Shown in pieces: positions 1-10,000 of a DNA stretch of 64,000 nt. This DNA comes from Bacillus sp. FJAT-42376 (GTDB taxonomy: Bacteria > Bacillota > Bacilli > Bacillales > Bacillaceae). The notes beneath the pieces are model-generated. The model searched no databases. It was not told the DNA's origin and worked only from the letters and a program-made list of their open reading frames with translations. Within the stretch, counting starts at the first letter, position 1. Each line of letters begins with the position of its first letter. The position numbers and the translations under genes were made by a program. The stretch spans positions 1,364,001 to 1,428,000 of the forward strand of contig NZ_CP033906.1 of assembly GCF_003816055.1 (NCBI RefSeq). Direction: 5' to 3'.

Positions 1-600
1 GTTATGGAACCGGACACCTTTTCGCAAATAAAACGTCCAGATTCGGCCGTCATCCTGCTGTTCCCAGCTGTGGGCAAGATGCGGCTGAAGCAGATCCTGC
101 TCCTGATGATAGGCAAGCAGGCTGTCTCCCAGCTGATGAATTAAGTAGGTTTCAAAGGTAATAGATGAATGAAGCGGATCGAGAGTGGTCAGATTTCTCG
201 TGACCATTGTCCGCAGCACATCCTTCGACTGTTCCGAAACGTGCAGACCGAATAAGGCCTGAACTTCTTTTGATACGTTTGCAATCCAGGCTTTTGGTAT
301 CGGAAGCTGCAATAAAAGAATAATCGCTTCCATTTTTTCGTTTTGGACAAGCTGAAGAACGGTTTTTTCAATTTCCTCCTGGAAGCCGGAAAGAAAGATA
401 AGACGTGAGGAGTGGCCCCGCCCTTTCCCCGGCTTGTACGTCAGTTTCCCGGCTGCCTCGAATTGCTTCAGCCTTCTCTTCACATTTTTCTGAGTGCAAT
501 ACCACAGCTTTTCCAGTTCGCTGAGCTTTAAGGAAACGGATTGCTGTTCTTCTCTATTGTATAAATAGGCTCTCATTTCAAAATAGATCAAGTCTTTCAT
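1..600 (-). CDS. SgrR-like transcriptional regulator, N-terminal part (gene runs off the window)
   Basis: The reading frame starts at an ATG at 600 with AAGGAG a few bases upstream and stays open to position 1, so 200 residues are visible and the C-terminus lies outside. Residues 1-110 look like the winged-helix DNA-binding part of SgrR proteins (LSELEKLWYCTQKNVKRRL, then LTYKPGKGRGHSSRL), and residues from about 150 (LDPLHSSITFETYLIHQLGD, later HLAHSWEQQDDGRIWTFYLR) match the start of a family 5 solute-binding domain. SgrR proteins sense a small molecule with that domain. The gene is divergent from an MFS exporter 100 bp away, an arrangement that recalls sgrR next to setA in enterics and suggests it controls that exporter. 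The family call is recognition from sequence; the ligand is unknown. Confidence 0.8.
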   Translation of the reverse strand, partial: MKDLIYFEMRAYLYNREEQQSVSLKLSELEKLWYCTQKNVKRRLKQFEAAGKLTYKPGKGRGHSSRLIFLSGFQEEIEKTVLQLVQNEKMEAIILLLQLPIPKAWIANVSKEVQALFGLHVSEQSKDVLRTMVTRNLTTLDPLHSSITFETYLIHQLGDSLLAYHQEQDLLQPHLAHSWEQQDDGRIWTFYLRKGVRFHN

Positions 601-700
601 CGCAAAGCTCCTTATCGTTTAAAAGGGGACATTTCTAATCGGATTGTACCCTTTTTTTCCACTTTTGGCCAAAGCATAATGGAAGCAGGAGGGGATTTAG

Positions 701-1966
701 ATGTTTAAAGAACTGCATCCCAATATTAAAATTCGTATTTACACGTCCTTCTTAAGCCGCTTAGTCGGCTCGATGGTCTTTCCGTTTATGGCCATTTATT
801 TCGCAAGGGAGATCAATGCGGTGGCGGCTGGAATTCTGCTTCTGATCCAGGTTGTCGTTCAATTTCTTTCCGGTTTCTACGGAGGATATTTGGCGGATAC
901 ATGGGGGCGCAAGAAAGTCATGGTAGCGGGGGAATGGATGAAGGTCATTTCGACAGGAGGCATGCTCTTGGCCAACTCTCCATGGTATACATCGGCATGG
1001 GTCACGTTTGTGATGCTTGTGCTTCTCGGAATCTCCATGGGAATCGGAAATCCGGCGGCAGAGGCCATGCTAGTTGATGTCAGCACAAAAGAAACGAGAA
1101 CGATGATCTATTCCATTAACTATTGGACCATCAATCTGTCCATCATGCTCGCCCTGATCATCGGGGGCTGGTTTTTCGAATCAAACTTTTTCGAGCTTCT
1201 TCTGTCCCTGCTGGTCATTTCCATCTTTATTTTGTGGATCACGAAGGCGAAAATTGAGGAAACCTTCATTCCGGAAAAAAAGTCACCCGGTTCTTTTTCC
1301 CTGAAGCCTGTCTTCAGCAGCTATGTTTCGGTTATGAAGGATGTTCCGTTCATGCTTTTTACGATCGGAGGCATTGCCATTCTTTCCATTGAGTTCCAGC
1401 GGAATAATTTTATGGCGATCCGGCTGGAAGAGGAAATTCCTAAACAGATGATTTCTATATGGGGGAGCCTTCCAATTGAGATGACCGGTGTCAGAATGAT
1501 GAGTCTGCTAACGGTCGAAAATACACTGCTCATCGTTCTCCTCACCGCAGCCGTCAATAAATGGCTGAAACATAAATCGGAGCAGAAAATGATGTACATT
1601 GGATTCATCGTGTTTGGCTTCGGGTATTCGTTCCTCGCTTTTTCGAATCATATCGCTGTATTAACGGCCGCTGTTTTCATCATGACTATTGGCGAACTGA
1701 TTTACGTCCCGACGAGGCAAACGCTCATGGCCGACATGGTGGATGAATCCCAAAGGGGAGCGTATATGGCCGTCAACGGGATTGTATTCCAGGCGGGTAA
1801 AATCTTCGGAGTGTTCGGAATCATGGCGTGGCAGGCAATCGGCGGAATCGGGATGGCGGTTCTCATTCTTCTCTTTGCCTTTGCAGGAGTCCTTTGTTCA
1901 AGATGGGCCATTGTAAAGCGGAGTCGGCGTGATGCTTTTTTAGCGAAACCGGATCAAGCCGTGTAA
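701..1966 (+). CDS. MFS transporter, probable efflux permease
   Basis: A 421-residue protein with about twelve hydrophobic segments, the usual size for a major facilitator exporter. The loop after helix 2 reads GGYLADTWGRKKVMV, the MFS signature GxLaDrxGrkxxl, and the second half has a matching loop after helix 8. The start has AGGAGG 8-10 bases upstream. It lies divergently from the SgrR-like regulator, whose likely target it is. Substrate cannot be read from sequence; sugar or drug efflux are both possible. A hairpin terminator follows. Confidence 0.85.
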   Translation: MFKELHPNIKIRIYTSFLSRLVGSMVFPFMAIYFAREINAVAAGILLLIQVVVQFLSGFYGGYLADTWGRKKVMVAGEWMKVISTGGMLLANSPWYTSAWVTFVMLVLLGISMGIGNPAAEAMLVDVSTKETRTMIYSINYWTINLSIMLALIIGGWFFESNFFELLLSLLVISIFILWITKAKIEETFIPEKKSPGSFSLKPVFSSYVSVMKDVPFMLFTIGGIAILSIEFQRNNFMAIRLEEEIPKQMISIWGSLPIEMTGVRMMSLLTVENTLLIVLLTAAVNKWLKHKSEQKMMYIGFIVFGFGYSFLAFSNHIAVLTAAVFIMTIGELIYVPTRQTLMADMVDESQRGAYMAVNGIVFQAGKIFGVFGIMAWQAIGGIGMAVLILLFAFAGVLCSRWAIVKRSRRDAFLAKPDQAV

Positions 1967-1998
1967 TGGTTTTATATAATTGTTATTACGACAAGAAG

Positions 1999-2044
1999 CA
2001 GCCTTCCGTATTAAACGGGTTCACGGAGGGCTGGTTTGTTTTTT
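1999..2044 (+). terminator. Intrinsic terminator of the MFS gene
   Basis: An 11-bp stem (1999-2009 with 2023-2033, one G-U pair) is followed by a T-rich tract. Confidence 0.8.
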
Positions 2045-2151
2045 ATTTTGAACATGAAAGCGGTCAAGAAGAGTTCGGGTAAACTGCTTTTTTTATCCCG
2101 CTATGTTTCCCCACATAATTTAAAGGGGAAAGCTAAAAAATAAACCCAATC

Positions 2152-2203
2152 TTGAAAACATGTCAGAATTGATACATAATATATATGAGTATATATTCAT
2201 ATA
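2152..2203 (+). promoter_or_regulatory. czcD promoter with CzrA-type operator
   Basis: TTGAAA at 2152-2157 and CATAAT at 2175-2180 are 17 bp apart. Immediately downstream, 2182-2203 is a 22-bp AT-rich palindrome with a single mismatched pair (TATATGA..TCATATA at its ends). It has the form of CzrA/SmtB-family operators, and a CzrA-like gene lies 1.5 kb downstream. Binding there would block the polymerase; release by zinc would induce czcD. Confidence 0.75.
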
Positions 2204-2221
2204 TTGAAATGAGGGGTAGAA

Positions 2222-3133
2222 ATGGGACATTCACATGATCATCATGGACATCATCATCATTCATCAACAAACAAAAAGGCATTAAAGTTCTCTTTTTTCC
2301 TTATCGCCACATTCATGGTAGTGGAAGTCATCGGAGGCATTTTGACCAACAGTCTCGCTCTTCTCTCAGATGCAGGCCATATGCTGAGTGATGCGGCGGC
2401 TCTGGGTTTAAGCTTTTTCGCCTTGAAATTCGGAGAGAAGGGGGCTTCCCTTTCCAAAACATACGGATACAAACGGTTCGAAATTCTCGCGGCTTTCCTG
2501 AACGGGATTACGCTCATCGTCATTTCCCTCTACATTTTGTGGGAGGCCATCCAAAGAATCATGGATCCGCCTGCTGTCATCAGTTCGGGAATGCTCATCA
2601 TTTCGATCATCGGTCTGATTGTTAATATCGCAGCAGCCTTTATTTTGATGAGAGGGGATAAGGACGGCAATCTGAATGTCAGAAGTGCCTTTCTTCATGT
2701 ACTTGGGGACATGCTCGGTTCCTTTGGGGCCATCGTTGCTGCGCTGCTCATCATGTTCTTCGGATGGAGTCTCGCCGATCCTATCGCGAGTATCATAGTC
2801 GCTGTTCTGGTTCTGATAAGCGGATGGCGGGTGACAAAGGATTCGTTCCATATCCTGATGGAGGGGACACCGGTCAACATTGATGTGGAAAAAGTGAAAG
2901 AAACCCTGCTCGGGATTGAGGAAGTTACAGGCGTTCATGATCTCCATGTGTGGTCGATCACTTCCGATTTTCCGGCACTAAGCTGCCATCTGTGCGTAAA
3001 GCCCGGAATGGATTACCAGCGCCTGCTCGAAACAGCCAAAACACAGCTGCATGACACATTCGAACTGCACCATACCACCATTCAAATTGATGTGGAAGGA
3101 GAGGGGTGCGAGGAGAGGGAGCATTGTAATTGA
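2222..3133 (+). CDS. czcD: Cation diffusion facilitator CzcD (Zn/Cd/Co efflux)
   Basis: A 303-residue cation diffusion facilitator. It begins with a histidine-rich stretch (HSHDHHGHHHH), a probable metal-collecting tail, followed by six membrane segments and a cytosolic C-terminal domain. The transport-site motifs are visible: SLALLSDAGHMLSDAAAL in helix 2 and HVLGDMLGSFGAI in helix 5, giving the H/D-xxx-D ligands. Such proteins exchange cytosolic divalent metal for protons. A promoter with a CzrA-type palindrome lies directly upstream and the czrA homologue is nearby on the other strand, so zinc-responsive derepression is the likely control. Confidence 0.95.
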   Translation: MGHSHDHHGHHHHSSTNKKALKFSFFLIATFMVVEVIGGILTNSLALLSDAGHMLSDAAALGLSFFALKFGEKGASLSKTYGYKRFEILAAFLNGITLIVISLYILWEAIQRIMDPPAVISSGMLIISIIGLIVNIAAAFILMRGDKDGNLNVRSAFLHVLGDMLGSFGAIVAALLIMFFGWSLADPIASIIVAVLVLISGWRVTKDSFHILMEGTPVNIDVEKVKETLLGIEEVTGVHDLHVWSITSDFPALSCHLCVKPGMDYQRLLETAKTQLHDTFELHHTTIQIDVEGEGCEEREHCN

Positions 3134-3140
3134 TTTTTGG

Positions 3141-3172
3141 GTGGCCCATTGATAAGGGCCGCTCTTTATTTT
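3141..3172 (+). terminator. Terminator of czcD
   Basis: GTGGCCC (3141-3147) pairs with GGGCCGC (3156-3162), then TCTTTATTTT. The adjoining bases are a copy of the MITE-like repeat. Confidence 0.65.
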
Positions 3173-3294
3173 GTTAAAATTGGTTGCTTACTTCCGCTAC
3201 AGTCGTTCGTTTTCCGCGGGGCGGCCTAGCGCCTTTGTGATTGCCGGGTCTCACGCCTTTCGCTTCAATCAACAAGTGTACTTTAACATAGCCT
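3170..3294. repeat. MITE-like repeat, degenerate copy
   Basis: The left end (TTGTTAAAATTGGTTG) and right end (TCAATCAACAAG...TTTAACATAGCC) are degenerate forms of the terminal inverted repeats of the well preserved copy at 62823-62988. The interior shares the words TTTCCGCGGGGCGG and GGGTCTCACGCC. It begins in the T-tract of the czcD terminator and its right edge touches the stop codon of the next minus-strand gene. Confidence 0.6.
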
Positions 3295-3616
3295 ATTTTT
3301 TACGGATGATGGCAAAAAGGAGCCAGACCCCATACATTGCTATAGCTGCAAGGATGGGTGCTTTAAACGGTCCGTAAAAGACCACTTCCATGTAGTATTT
3401 TTGGGCTTCAAGCCCTTCTATCCCAGATGGCGGGTAAGTGAATCCGACAATAAGAATAATGATATAGCCCAGCATGGTCAGGGTAAGCAGCATACTGCAG
3501 CCAAGCTTAAAAGGAATCCCTCGGTGATTTTTGCTATTCTTATATTCAAAGAATTGGTTCAGTGTGTAGAAAGAAGCGCAGATCAGGATAATGACAAATA
3601 ATAAAATAAAATTCAA
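3293..3616 (-). CDS. Small membrane protein of unknown function
   Basis: A 107-residue protein with three predicted membrane segments (about 3-22, 35-60 and 80-104) and a basic end (IIRKK). The start is placed at a TTG at 3616 because AGGAG lies 8 bases upstream; the longer frame has no ribosome site. It lies downstream of the czrA terminator on the same strand, so it probably has its own promoter. I do not recognise the family. Confidence 0.55.
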   Translation of the reverse strand: MNFILLFVIILICASFYTLNQFFEYKNSKNHRGIPFKLGCSMLLTLTMLGYIIILIVGFTYPPSGIEGLEAQKYYMEVVFYGPFKAPILAAIAMYGVWLLFAIIRKK

Positions 3617-3674
3617 TGGGGCTTCTCCTTTTTCGGCTGAGGGTACATGAACGCAAACGACTATAAATAGCATA

Positions 3675-3709
3675 TAAAAAGGAGCTTACCGCTGTAAGAG
3701 AAGCTCCTT
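3675..3709 (-). terminator. Terminator of czrA
   Basis: Stem AAGGAGCTT (3679-3687 with 3701-3709), followed on the minus strand by TTTTTAT. Confidence 0.75.
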
Positions 3710-3730
3710 CTTGCTGATTTCCCGGTTTTT

Positions 3731-4054
3731 CTACATATGCCTCGCATGGTCAATCGTCTGCTTCAGCACATCGATTACATGTTCATCATCATGGGAGTAA
3801 TAAAGGGAGGTCCCTTCCCGTCTGAATTTGACCAAACGGACATTTTTCAAGAAACGCAGCTGGTGCGAAACGGTTGTCTGGAGAAGCGATAATTTCTCCG
3901 CAATTTCATTTACAGAATGTTCCCCTTCGAATAAAAGATTCAGAATTCTGAGACGCGTCGGATCCGACAGGGCTTTAAAGGTCTGCGAGACAATAAAGAG
4001 CGTTTCTTCATCCAAATCGAATTCCGGTACAACTTCTAGGTCCTCTTCTTTCAT
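3731..4054 (-). CDS. czrA: ArsR/SmtB-family metal sensor CzrA
   Basis: A 107-residue winged-helix repressor. The recognition region reads [20 protein letters not shown] and the wing [12 protein letters not shown]. The C-terminal helix carries the alpha-5 zinc ligands of CzrA in the pattern DxH...HxxH ([17 protein letters not shown]). No alpha-3 cysteines are present, which separates it from CadC. By homology it represses czcD in the absence of zinc; the palindrome at 2182-2203 is the likely site. A promoter (TTGTGC, 17 bp, TATAAT) is visible upstream. Confidence 0.9.
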   Translation of the reverse strand: MKEEDLEVVPEFDLDEETLFIVSQTFKALSDPTRLRILNLLFEGEHSVNEIAEKLSLLQTTVSHQLRFLKNVRLVKFRREGTSLYYSHDDEHVIDVLKQTIDHARHM

Positions 4055-4085
4055 CAGGCGGACTCCTTTTCATTTTTCTACTCTC

Positions 4086-4114
4086 ATTATAGAAAAAAGG
4101 GACAACTTGCACAA
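4086..4114 (-). promoter_or_regulatory. Sigma-A promoter of czrA
   Basis: On the minus strand TTGTGC (4114-4109) and TATAAT (4091-4086) are separated by 17 bp, 30 bp before the czrA start. Confidence 0.65.
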
Positions 4115-4179
4115 TCAATCATAACTGTAAAAAAATGTCTGATATAATAGAGGGAAAAAGCTTTTAGGAGAGGACCAGT

Positions 4180-4794
4180 ATGAAGCGAATTCCTTTTAAC
4201 CGTCCCGAATATTACGACAGCCGTGTTGAATCAATCGATGAGCAGATCTGTGAAATGCTGCAGAAACGAAAAAAACTCTCTGATCAAAAGCCGGGAATGC
4301 CGCCATCTGATAAGATTGCTGCATGGGCGAAGTCGTATGACTTGGAAGAAGAGCTCCTCACTACGATCTTTTCAACACTCAGAATGGAAGAATTCTTTAA
4401 GAAAAAGGTTGAACCTTCGGGATTCAGGAAGCATGTGCCTGTAATGAAATCGGCAGAGGTGGATGAGCGCATGTTCACGGTTACCTTTATCCGCCAATTT
4501 GAGAATGCAAGTGTGGTGCATTTGCATATGGATTGGCATGAGATAGAAGAACCGGATCCTAGAAGATGGCCTAAAAACCATCATACCCATTTTGAATTGG
4601 ATATGGCCGGGGACTACCAGTGCAGACAGGATAGCTCTTCAGGTTCTACCGGAAGACATACATATGAATTCATCGTGACTCCTGCCTTACCTGATGATTT
4701 AACTGGTGTGACGTTTACGTTTAAAGAATATGATGCCCCCTTTATGGGAAATGCTCTTGGAGATGAAATCGTTTTTGAGATGGACAGAGCTTAG
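4180..4794 (+). CDS. Hypothetical protein, 204 aa
   Basis: A soluble 204-residue protein with AGGAGAGG ahead of the ATG and a TATAAT box at 4143-4148. The first 60 residues form a charged helix whose pattern (ESIDEQICEMLQKRKKLSDQ) loosely recalls the first helix of AroQ chorismate mutases, but the remaining helices and active-site pattern are absent. The C-terminal half looks like a beta-rich domain. There is no signal peptide or membrane segment. I cannot assign a function. Confidence 0.65.
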   Translation: MKRIPFNRPEYYDSRVESIDEQICEMLQKRKKLSDQKPGMPPSDKIAAWAKSYDLEEELLTTIFSTLRMEEFFKKKVEPSGFRKHVPVMKSAEVDERMFTVTFIRQFENASVVHLHMDWHEIEEPDPRRWPKNHHTHFELDMAGDYQCRQDSSSGSTGRHTYEFIVTPALPDDLTGVTFTFKEYDAPFMGNALGDEIVFEMDRA

Positions 4795-4823
4795 AAACGA
4801 TTTTCTTCAATTAGGTAAGCTGC

Positions 4824-5070
4824 CGGTGCCAGTCCCCCAGAATTTTACCGTACTAAAGCTACGGCACCGCCTCCGTCATCCCTTGTCCCATAAGGGTTCA
4901 GCGCTCCTTGTCTCTGACCCGCACTGCGGTGAAGCGGAAGGGGACTGGCACCGTGCCAGTCCCCTGATATTTTACCGTACTAAAGCTCCGGCACCACCTC
5001 CGCCATCCCTTGTCCTGTATGAATTCAGCACACTTAGCCTCTGTCCCCCGCTGCGGTGAAGCAGAGCGGG
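4824..5070. repeat. Two-unit palindromic intergenic repeat (GTGCCAGTCCC family), locus 1
   Basis: Two units of about 120-130 bp run in tandem. The junction at 4940-4964 is a perfect 12-bp inverted repeat around one central base (GGGGACTGGCAC and GTGCCAGTCCCC). Each unit contains ATTTTACCGTACTAAAGCT and GCTGCGGTGAAGC. The same two-unit structure occurs in the opposite orientation at 34642-34898. Confidence 0.75.
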
Positions 5071-5175
5071 TCAGGCGCCGCCACCACCGACTTCACCCCC
5101 GCCGCCACCACCGACTTCACCACCGCCGCCGCCAACTGCGTCTCATCCACCATCCCACAACCCCCCCGCCGCTAT
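5071..5175. repeat. C-rich low-complexity tract
   Basis: Short imperfect repeats of GACTTCACC and CCGCCGCCACCACC give a strongly strand-biased C-rich tract between the palindromic repeat and the terminator of the chemotaxis gene. A mirror G-rich tract flanks the second repeat locus at 34526-34636. Confidence 0.6.
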
Positions 5176-5180
5176 CCCCA

Positions 5181-5213
5181 CACAAAAACACCGCCCCCAA
5201 TCAGGACGGTGTT
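5181..5213 (-). terminator. Terminator of the chemotaxis receptor gene
   Basis: AACACCG (5187-5193) pairs with CGGTGTT (5207-5213); on the minus strand TTTTTGTG follows. Confidence 0.75.
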
Positions 5214-5220
5214 CCATTTA

Positions 5221-6966
5221 TTAAGATGTTTTAAACGTTTTAACTAATCCTTCCAGTTCGTCCGCCAGATTGTTTAATCCTTCAGATGATTTTCTTAATT
5301 GACTGACGCTTTCCTGGTTTTCGCCTGCGATTTTGGAAATTTCCCCTGCGAAATCACTGTTTTGGACAGCGGAATGCTTGAGGTCTTCTGCTGTGGCTGT
5401 AATTTCCTCGGTTCCGGCTGAAATCTGCTGGGAGGAGGCCGAGACGTCGAGGATGTTGGCTGAGACTTCGTTTGAGTTCTCCTGAATTTGATGGAACAGG
5501 CTTCCTGTCAGGTTCACGTATTCAATCCCTTTGCTGATTTCCGTGTTTCCGATTTCTACATGGGAAACGGTATTCTGAGTTTCGGTTTGAATTTCTTTAA
5601 CGAGCTCAGAGATCACCCGTGCCGACTGATTGGACTCTTCCGCCAGTTTGCGGACTTCGGAGGCGACAACGGAGAATCCTTTGCCCGCTTCTCCCGCCCG
5701 TGCGGCTTCAATCGCTGCATTAAGTGCAAGGAGATTTGTTTGATCGGCAATGCCGGTTATGATGCCAAGAAGCTTGTCAATTTCCATGGACCGTTCTTTC
5801 AGCGCAGCCACGGACTTTGTCGTTAAGCTGAAGCGCTCGCTGATTTTGTCCATCTGTCTGGCCAGGGTTTTGACGGATTCGTTCCCGTCAATCGTGATTT
5901 TGTTCATATGCTGGGAAGCGGCGCTGACTTCGCTTGAGTTATAGGCAATGGACTGAATGGCTTTGGCCACCTCTTCAATCGCAATGGAAGTGTTGGAAAT
6001 CGACTCTTCCTGTGTTTTGGCTGCTGACGACATGTTTTCGGTTACATCGGCAATTTTAAGAGACTTGGAGTCGGTGGATGAAGCCGTCTCGGCAAGCATT
6101 TGAGAGGAATGCTTAATGTTGTCCGAAGAAGCTTTTACCTTTAGAACCATGGTTTTTATATCCGTTACCATTTCATTGAACCGCTTATTGATCGTCCCCA
6201 GTTCATCATCGCCTGTATGCTTCAGCTGCAGGTTAAAGTTTCCGCTGCTCACCTCTGTTAATCCGCTCATTAGTTCATTTAAAGGCTTAAAGCTTCTGCG
6301 CGTCATGAAAATCTGCAAAATGATGGCGATCAGCAGTCCGGGGAGAAGGATGGATAAGCTTGTTTTAATAATTTGGGACTGGCCTTCTGCCACCATGCTT
6401 GCATCCAGGTCAACCCCGAAGTAAGCATAAATTTTGCCTTCCCTGTTTTTAAGAGGATAAAGCTCGGTAATCCAGGTGCCGATGTCATCCTGATAAATGC
6501 TTGTTGAAACCATTTTGCCTTCGCTGAGCATGTTTTGAATGCCTTTTACGATATGTTTCGGCTGCGGATACGGATCGCCGGGATTCAAACCTTCGCTCTT
6601 TAGCGGTTCAACTAAATGACTGGGCACACTCACAATCGGAGTCTGATTCCCGTCAATCAGCTCTGTGCTGAAAATGTAAGCCTGTGCGACTTTCGGGTTG
6701 TATTCAGATATAGTATCAAAGGATTTGGTCAATTCCTGCTGGGAAGGAGTGCTGTAATCATTTGATTGTGCCGCTTCCTCCACTAGGGCAAGGTCCAGCT
6801 TTTTCCCCCATTTTGAGGCGAGGCTGCTTGCTTCCTGAGTGGTTTCGCTTTTAAGTGTATTGGTCAGCAAGAGAAAGCTTGCTGCTGTGATCAATAGTCC
6901 GATTAACACGATTAACGTAATAGATAAAGATAAATTTTTAAAAATAAACGATTTTTTCTTAAACAT
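5221..6966 (-). CDS. Methyl-accepting chemotaxis protein
   Basis: A 581-residue transmembrane receptor. Helix 1 (about 10-33) and helix 2 (about 195-220) bracket an extracytoplasmic sensor domain whose end reads [15 protein letters not shown], a Cache-type ending. A HAMP segment follows, then a cytoplasmic signalling domain with the conserved hairpin tip [20 protein letters not shown] and a flanking QTLARQ-like methylation region. The ATG at 6966 is chosen because GGGAGG stands nine bases ahead; an ATG nine bases earlier is too close. It would relay ligand binding to CheA/CheW. The ligand is unknown. Confidence 0.93.
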   Translation of the reverse strand: MFKKKSFIFKNLSLSITLIVLIGLLITAASFLLLTNTLKSETTQEASSLASKWGKKLDLALVEEAAQSNDYSTPSQQELTKSFDTISEYNPKVAQAYIFSTELIDGNQTPIVSVPSHLVEPLKSEGLNPGDPYPQPKHIVKGIQNMLSEGKMVSTSIYQDDIGTWITELYPLKNREGKIYAYFGVDLDASMVAEGQSQIIKTSLSILLPGLLIAIILQIFMTRRSFKPLNELMSGLTEVSSGNFNLQLKHTGDDELGTINKRFNEMVTDIKTMVLKVKASSDNIKHSSQMLAETASSTDSKSLKIADVTENMSSAAKTQEESISNTSIAIEEVAKAIQSIAYNSSEVSAASQHMNKITIDGNESVKTLARQMDKISERFSLTTKSVAALKERSMEIDKLLGIITGIADQTNLLALNAAIEAARAGEAGKGFSVVASEVRKLAEESNQSARVISELVKEIQTETQNTVSHVEIGNTEISKGIEYVNLTGSLFHQIQENSNEVSANILDVSASSQQISAGTEEITATAEDLKHSAVQNSDFAGEISKIAGENQESVSQLRKSSEGLNNLADELEGLVKTFKTS

Positions 6967-7079
6967 TTTGTTCATCCTCCCGATTAGTAAGGTGAGAGGA
7001 AAAACTGCCCAGTACCATCTTACCTGAAACAATCGATAATTGTCGAATTTTAGCAAAATATTTTTTTAGGAGTGTGTTT

Positions 7080-10000
7080 ATGACATCGCAAACTACCCAG
7101 TTCAGCCTCTCACTAACAGACGCAGACAGAACGGACACCACCCTGAATGTGCATCGCACGATTCTGGATTTGTTTTATGAGCAAGTTAGAACATTCCCCG
7201 ATAAAAAGGCTTTAACCTATTTAGAAGAGTCCTATACATACGAAGAACTCAATGAGCTTTCAAATGGCATAGCCGCAGCCCTGCTGGACCGAGGCATAAA
7301 AAAAGGGGACTTTGCGGGCGTTTATATCAAAAGAAGCGCTGACGCTGTTCTTGCCATGTTAGGAGCTTTGAAAGCCGGAGCCGTTTATGTACCGATCGAT
7401 CCCGCTTATCCGGCAGACCGCATTCAGTATATGATTGAAGACACCAATTGCCGGGTCATCCTCGTGAATCAGTCTGTGGAAGAACCCGGTTTGGATAAGC
7501 TTTCTGTTAATATGAAAACGATTAAGCCTCTGAAAGAACCTATACAAACCATGAATATCTCCCCCCAAGACCTTGCCTATATTATTTATACCTCCGGGTC
7601 TACTGGAAAACCAAAAGGGACCATGATTAGGCACGCCGGTGTTCACAATCTGGCAAAATGGTTAGCCAGTCACTATCAATTTCATGAGAATACAGTGATT
7701 TCTGAATTTGCTTCCTTCAGTTTCGACGCTTCCATTATTGATATTTTTCAGGCACTTTTAAATGGTGCCCGGCTTCATATTTTCTCTGAAGAGTCCAGAA
7801 CAAATTACAGCGGGCTGCTTGATGAAATCGAACAGCATCGGGTAACGAATATGATTTTGCCGACCGCTTATTTTAACAATATGGTTTCGGCATTAGGTCC
7901 GGACGATGTAAAAAAGCTTGATTCTGTCGAAGTGATTGCACTGGCAGGTGAAGCACTTACGGGAGAGCCTGTCCGACTTTGGCAGGGACTTTTCGGCATG
8001 AAGCCGATGATTTCCAACTTTTACGGACCTTCTGAGGCCACGGTCATGGCGAGTTATTATGACATCGATGAACCGCTTGATAAGGAAGTGGCAAATGTCC
8101 CGATTGGCCGCCCCATCGGAGGGGTTCAGCTTTATGTTGTAAACGGGACAGGTGAACAATGTCTGGATGGAGAACCTGGAGAATTGCTGATTGAAGGACC
8201 TGGAATTTCAGCCGGATACCTGAATCAGCCGGAAAAAACAGACGCCGTTTTCTGCAGCTATAATGGCCGCATGTATTATCGGAGCGGAGATATTGTCCGA
8301 AAGCTTCCGGATGGCAACATTGAATTTCTGGGCAGAACCGATGATCAGGTGAAAATCAGGGGCCATCGGATTGAAATAGGGGAAATTGAGAATGCGCTGA
8401 TTGCACTTGGCTATATCCAGGAAGCGGCTGTTATACCGAAAGCGAACGCAGCAGGAAAAGAGCTTTACTGCTTCTACACCGTTAAGGAAGGGATGCATGT
8501 ACCTAAAGAGGTGCTGAATGCGGATTTGAAAAAACGGCTCCCGGAATACATGGTTCCCTCTTTTTACATTGAGCTTAGTGAGATGCCGATTGCAGCAACA
8601 GGGAAAATAGACCGCAAATATCTCGAAAATGAAGATATTCACCGTTTCTTAAGCGGCCGGATTACTCCTCCTCAAACAGAAACGGAAGTGAAAATTGCAG
8701 ATGCGGCGGCTGCAGAGCTGACGATGGCTGAACTGGACCGCCATGATGATCTTTTCACCATTGGGGCGAATTCCTTCAAGGTATTGAGCATTCTGGCGAA
8801 GCTGAAGCCTGACTTTCCGCAGCTGAACCTGCAGCATTTCTATACCCACAGAACGGTTGCGAGGCTCGGAGAATTTCTTGATCAATCGCAGGAAGATGAG
8901 GCAGGCCGCCAAATCCGGAAGCAGGTTAAGCTGACTGAGCATCCTTTATTTATCGGCGACAATCAGAATAAAGAAGGGATCAGCCAGGACCGACATATTC
9001 TTCTGACTGGGGCAACCGGCTTTCTTGGTGCACATGTTCTAATGGACCTGCTGAAGGAACCGGATGTTCACGTTTATTGCCTTGTGCGGGGGAATAGTGA
9101 AGCGGAAGCGGAAATGAGACTGCAAAAAGTGCTGGATCCTTTTCAGAATGAGTTTACCGATAAAACCAAGCAATCCGTTCTATTAGGGGACCTGGGAAAA
9201 GACCGGTTAGGCCTTCAGGAAGATGTGTATGAAGAGCTGAAGCATACTCTCACACACATTATTCACTGTGCAGCGGAGGTACGGCATTATGGAGATCCGG
9301 AGCACTTTTATCATATCAATGTGAGAGGCACGCAAGAGCTGCTTGATTTGTGCAAAGACAGCCGCCATATTCATTTTTCCTATGTGTCAACGATGGGAAT
9401 CCCTGAAGATTTGGCTGTGGAAAACCTTTGGGAAAGCTATTGTTCCGCCAATCCTTCACAGTTTGTTGGGAAACTTGCCAATGTCTATACAAGCAGCAAG
9501 TTTGAGGCGGAGAAAAGGATTCATATGGAAATGGAAAAAGGACTGAAGGCAGCGGTTTTCCGTGCAGGGAATCTGACAGGCCGTTCCGATACAGGGGTTT
9601 TTCAGGAAAATATCGAAAGCAATGCTTTTTACCGGATGGTCAAAGGGCTGATGATGTTAGAGAAAATGGAAGAAACCGATAGTCTGGTGGATTTTACACC
9701 GGTTGATTTAGCGAGCCGTGCTGTCACTGAGCTCACCTTTGACCCGGAAGCGGCCGGAAGAACCTTTCATATTATCGATCCGAATCCGATGAGCTTCGCT
9801 GATTTTCTTGATTGTTTAAACAAGGCGGGCTATGAAATCGATACCGTCAGCCATGAACAGTTTATGGAGCGTGTCTATGGCGTAGAACTCGATGCGGAAG
9901 GGCGCCAGCTTGCCATCTCCATTCAGGAAGGCGAGGGACTGAAAGATCCTTTAATGGAATGGGACTGTTGCCAGACACTTGCCTTTCTTCCTTCTTATGA

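Noticed and set aside
2408..2947. Minus-strand 179-aa frame inside czcD
   Set aside because: Shadow of a strongly conserved gene, without a ribosome site.
4180..4794. Chorismate mutase
   Set aside because: Only the first helix pattern is similar; the active-site Arg/Lys/Glu arrangement and the overall length do not fit.
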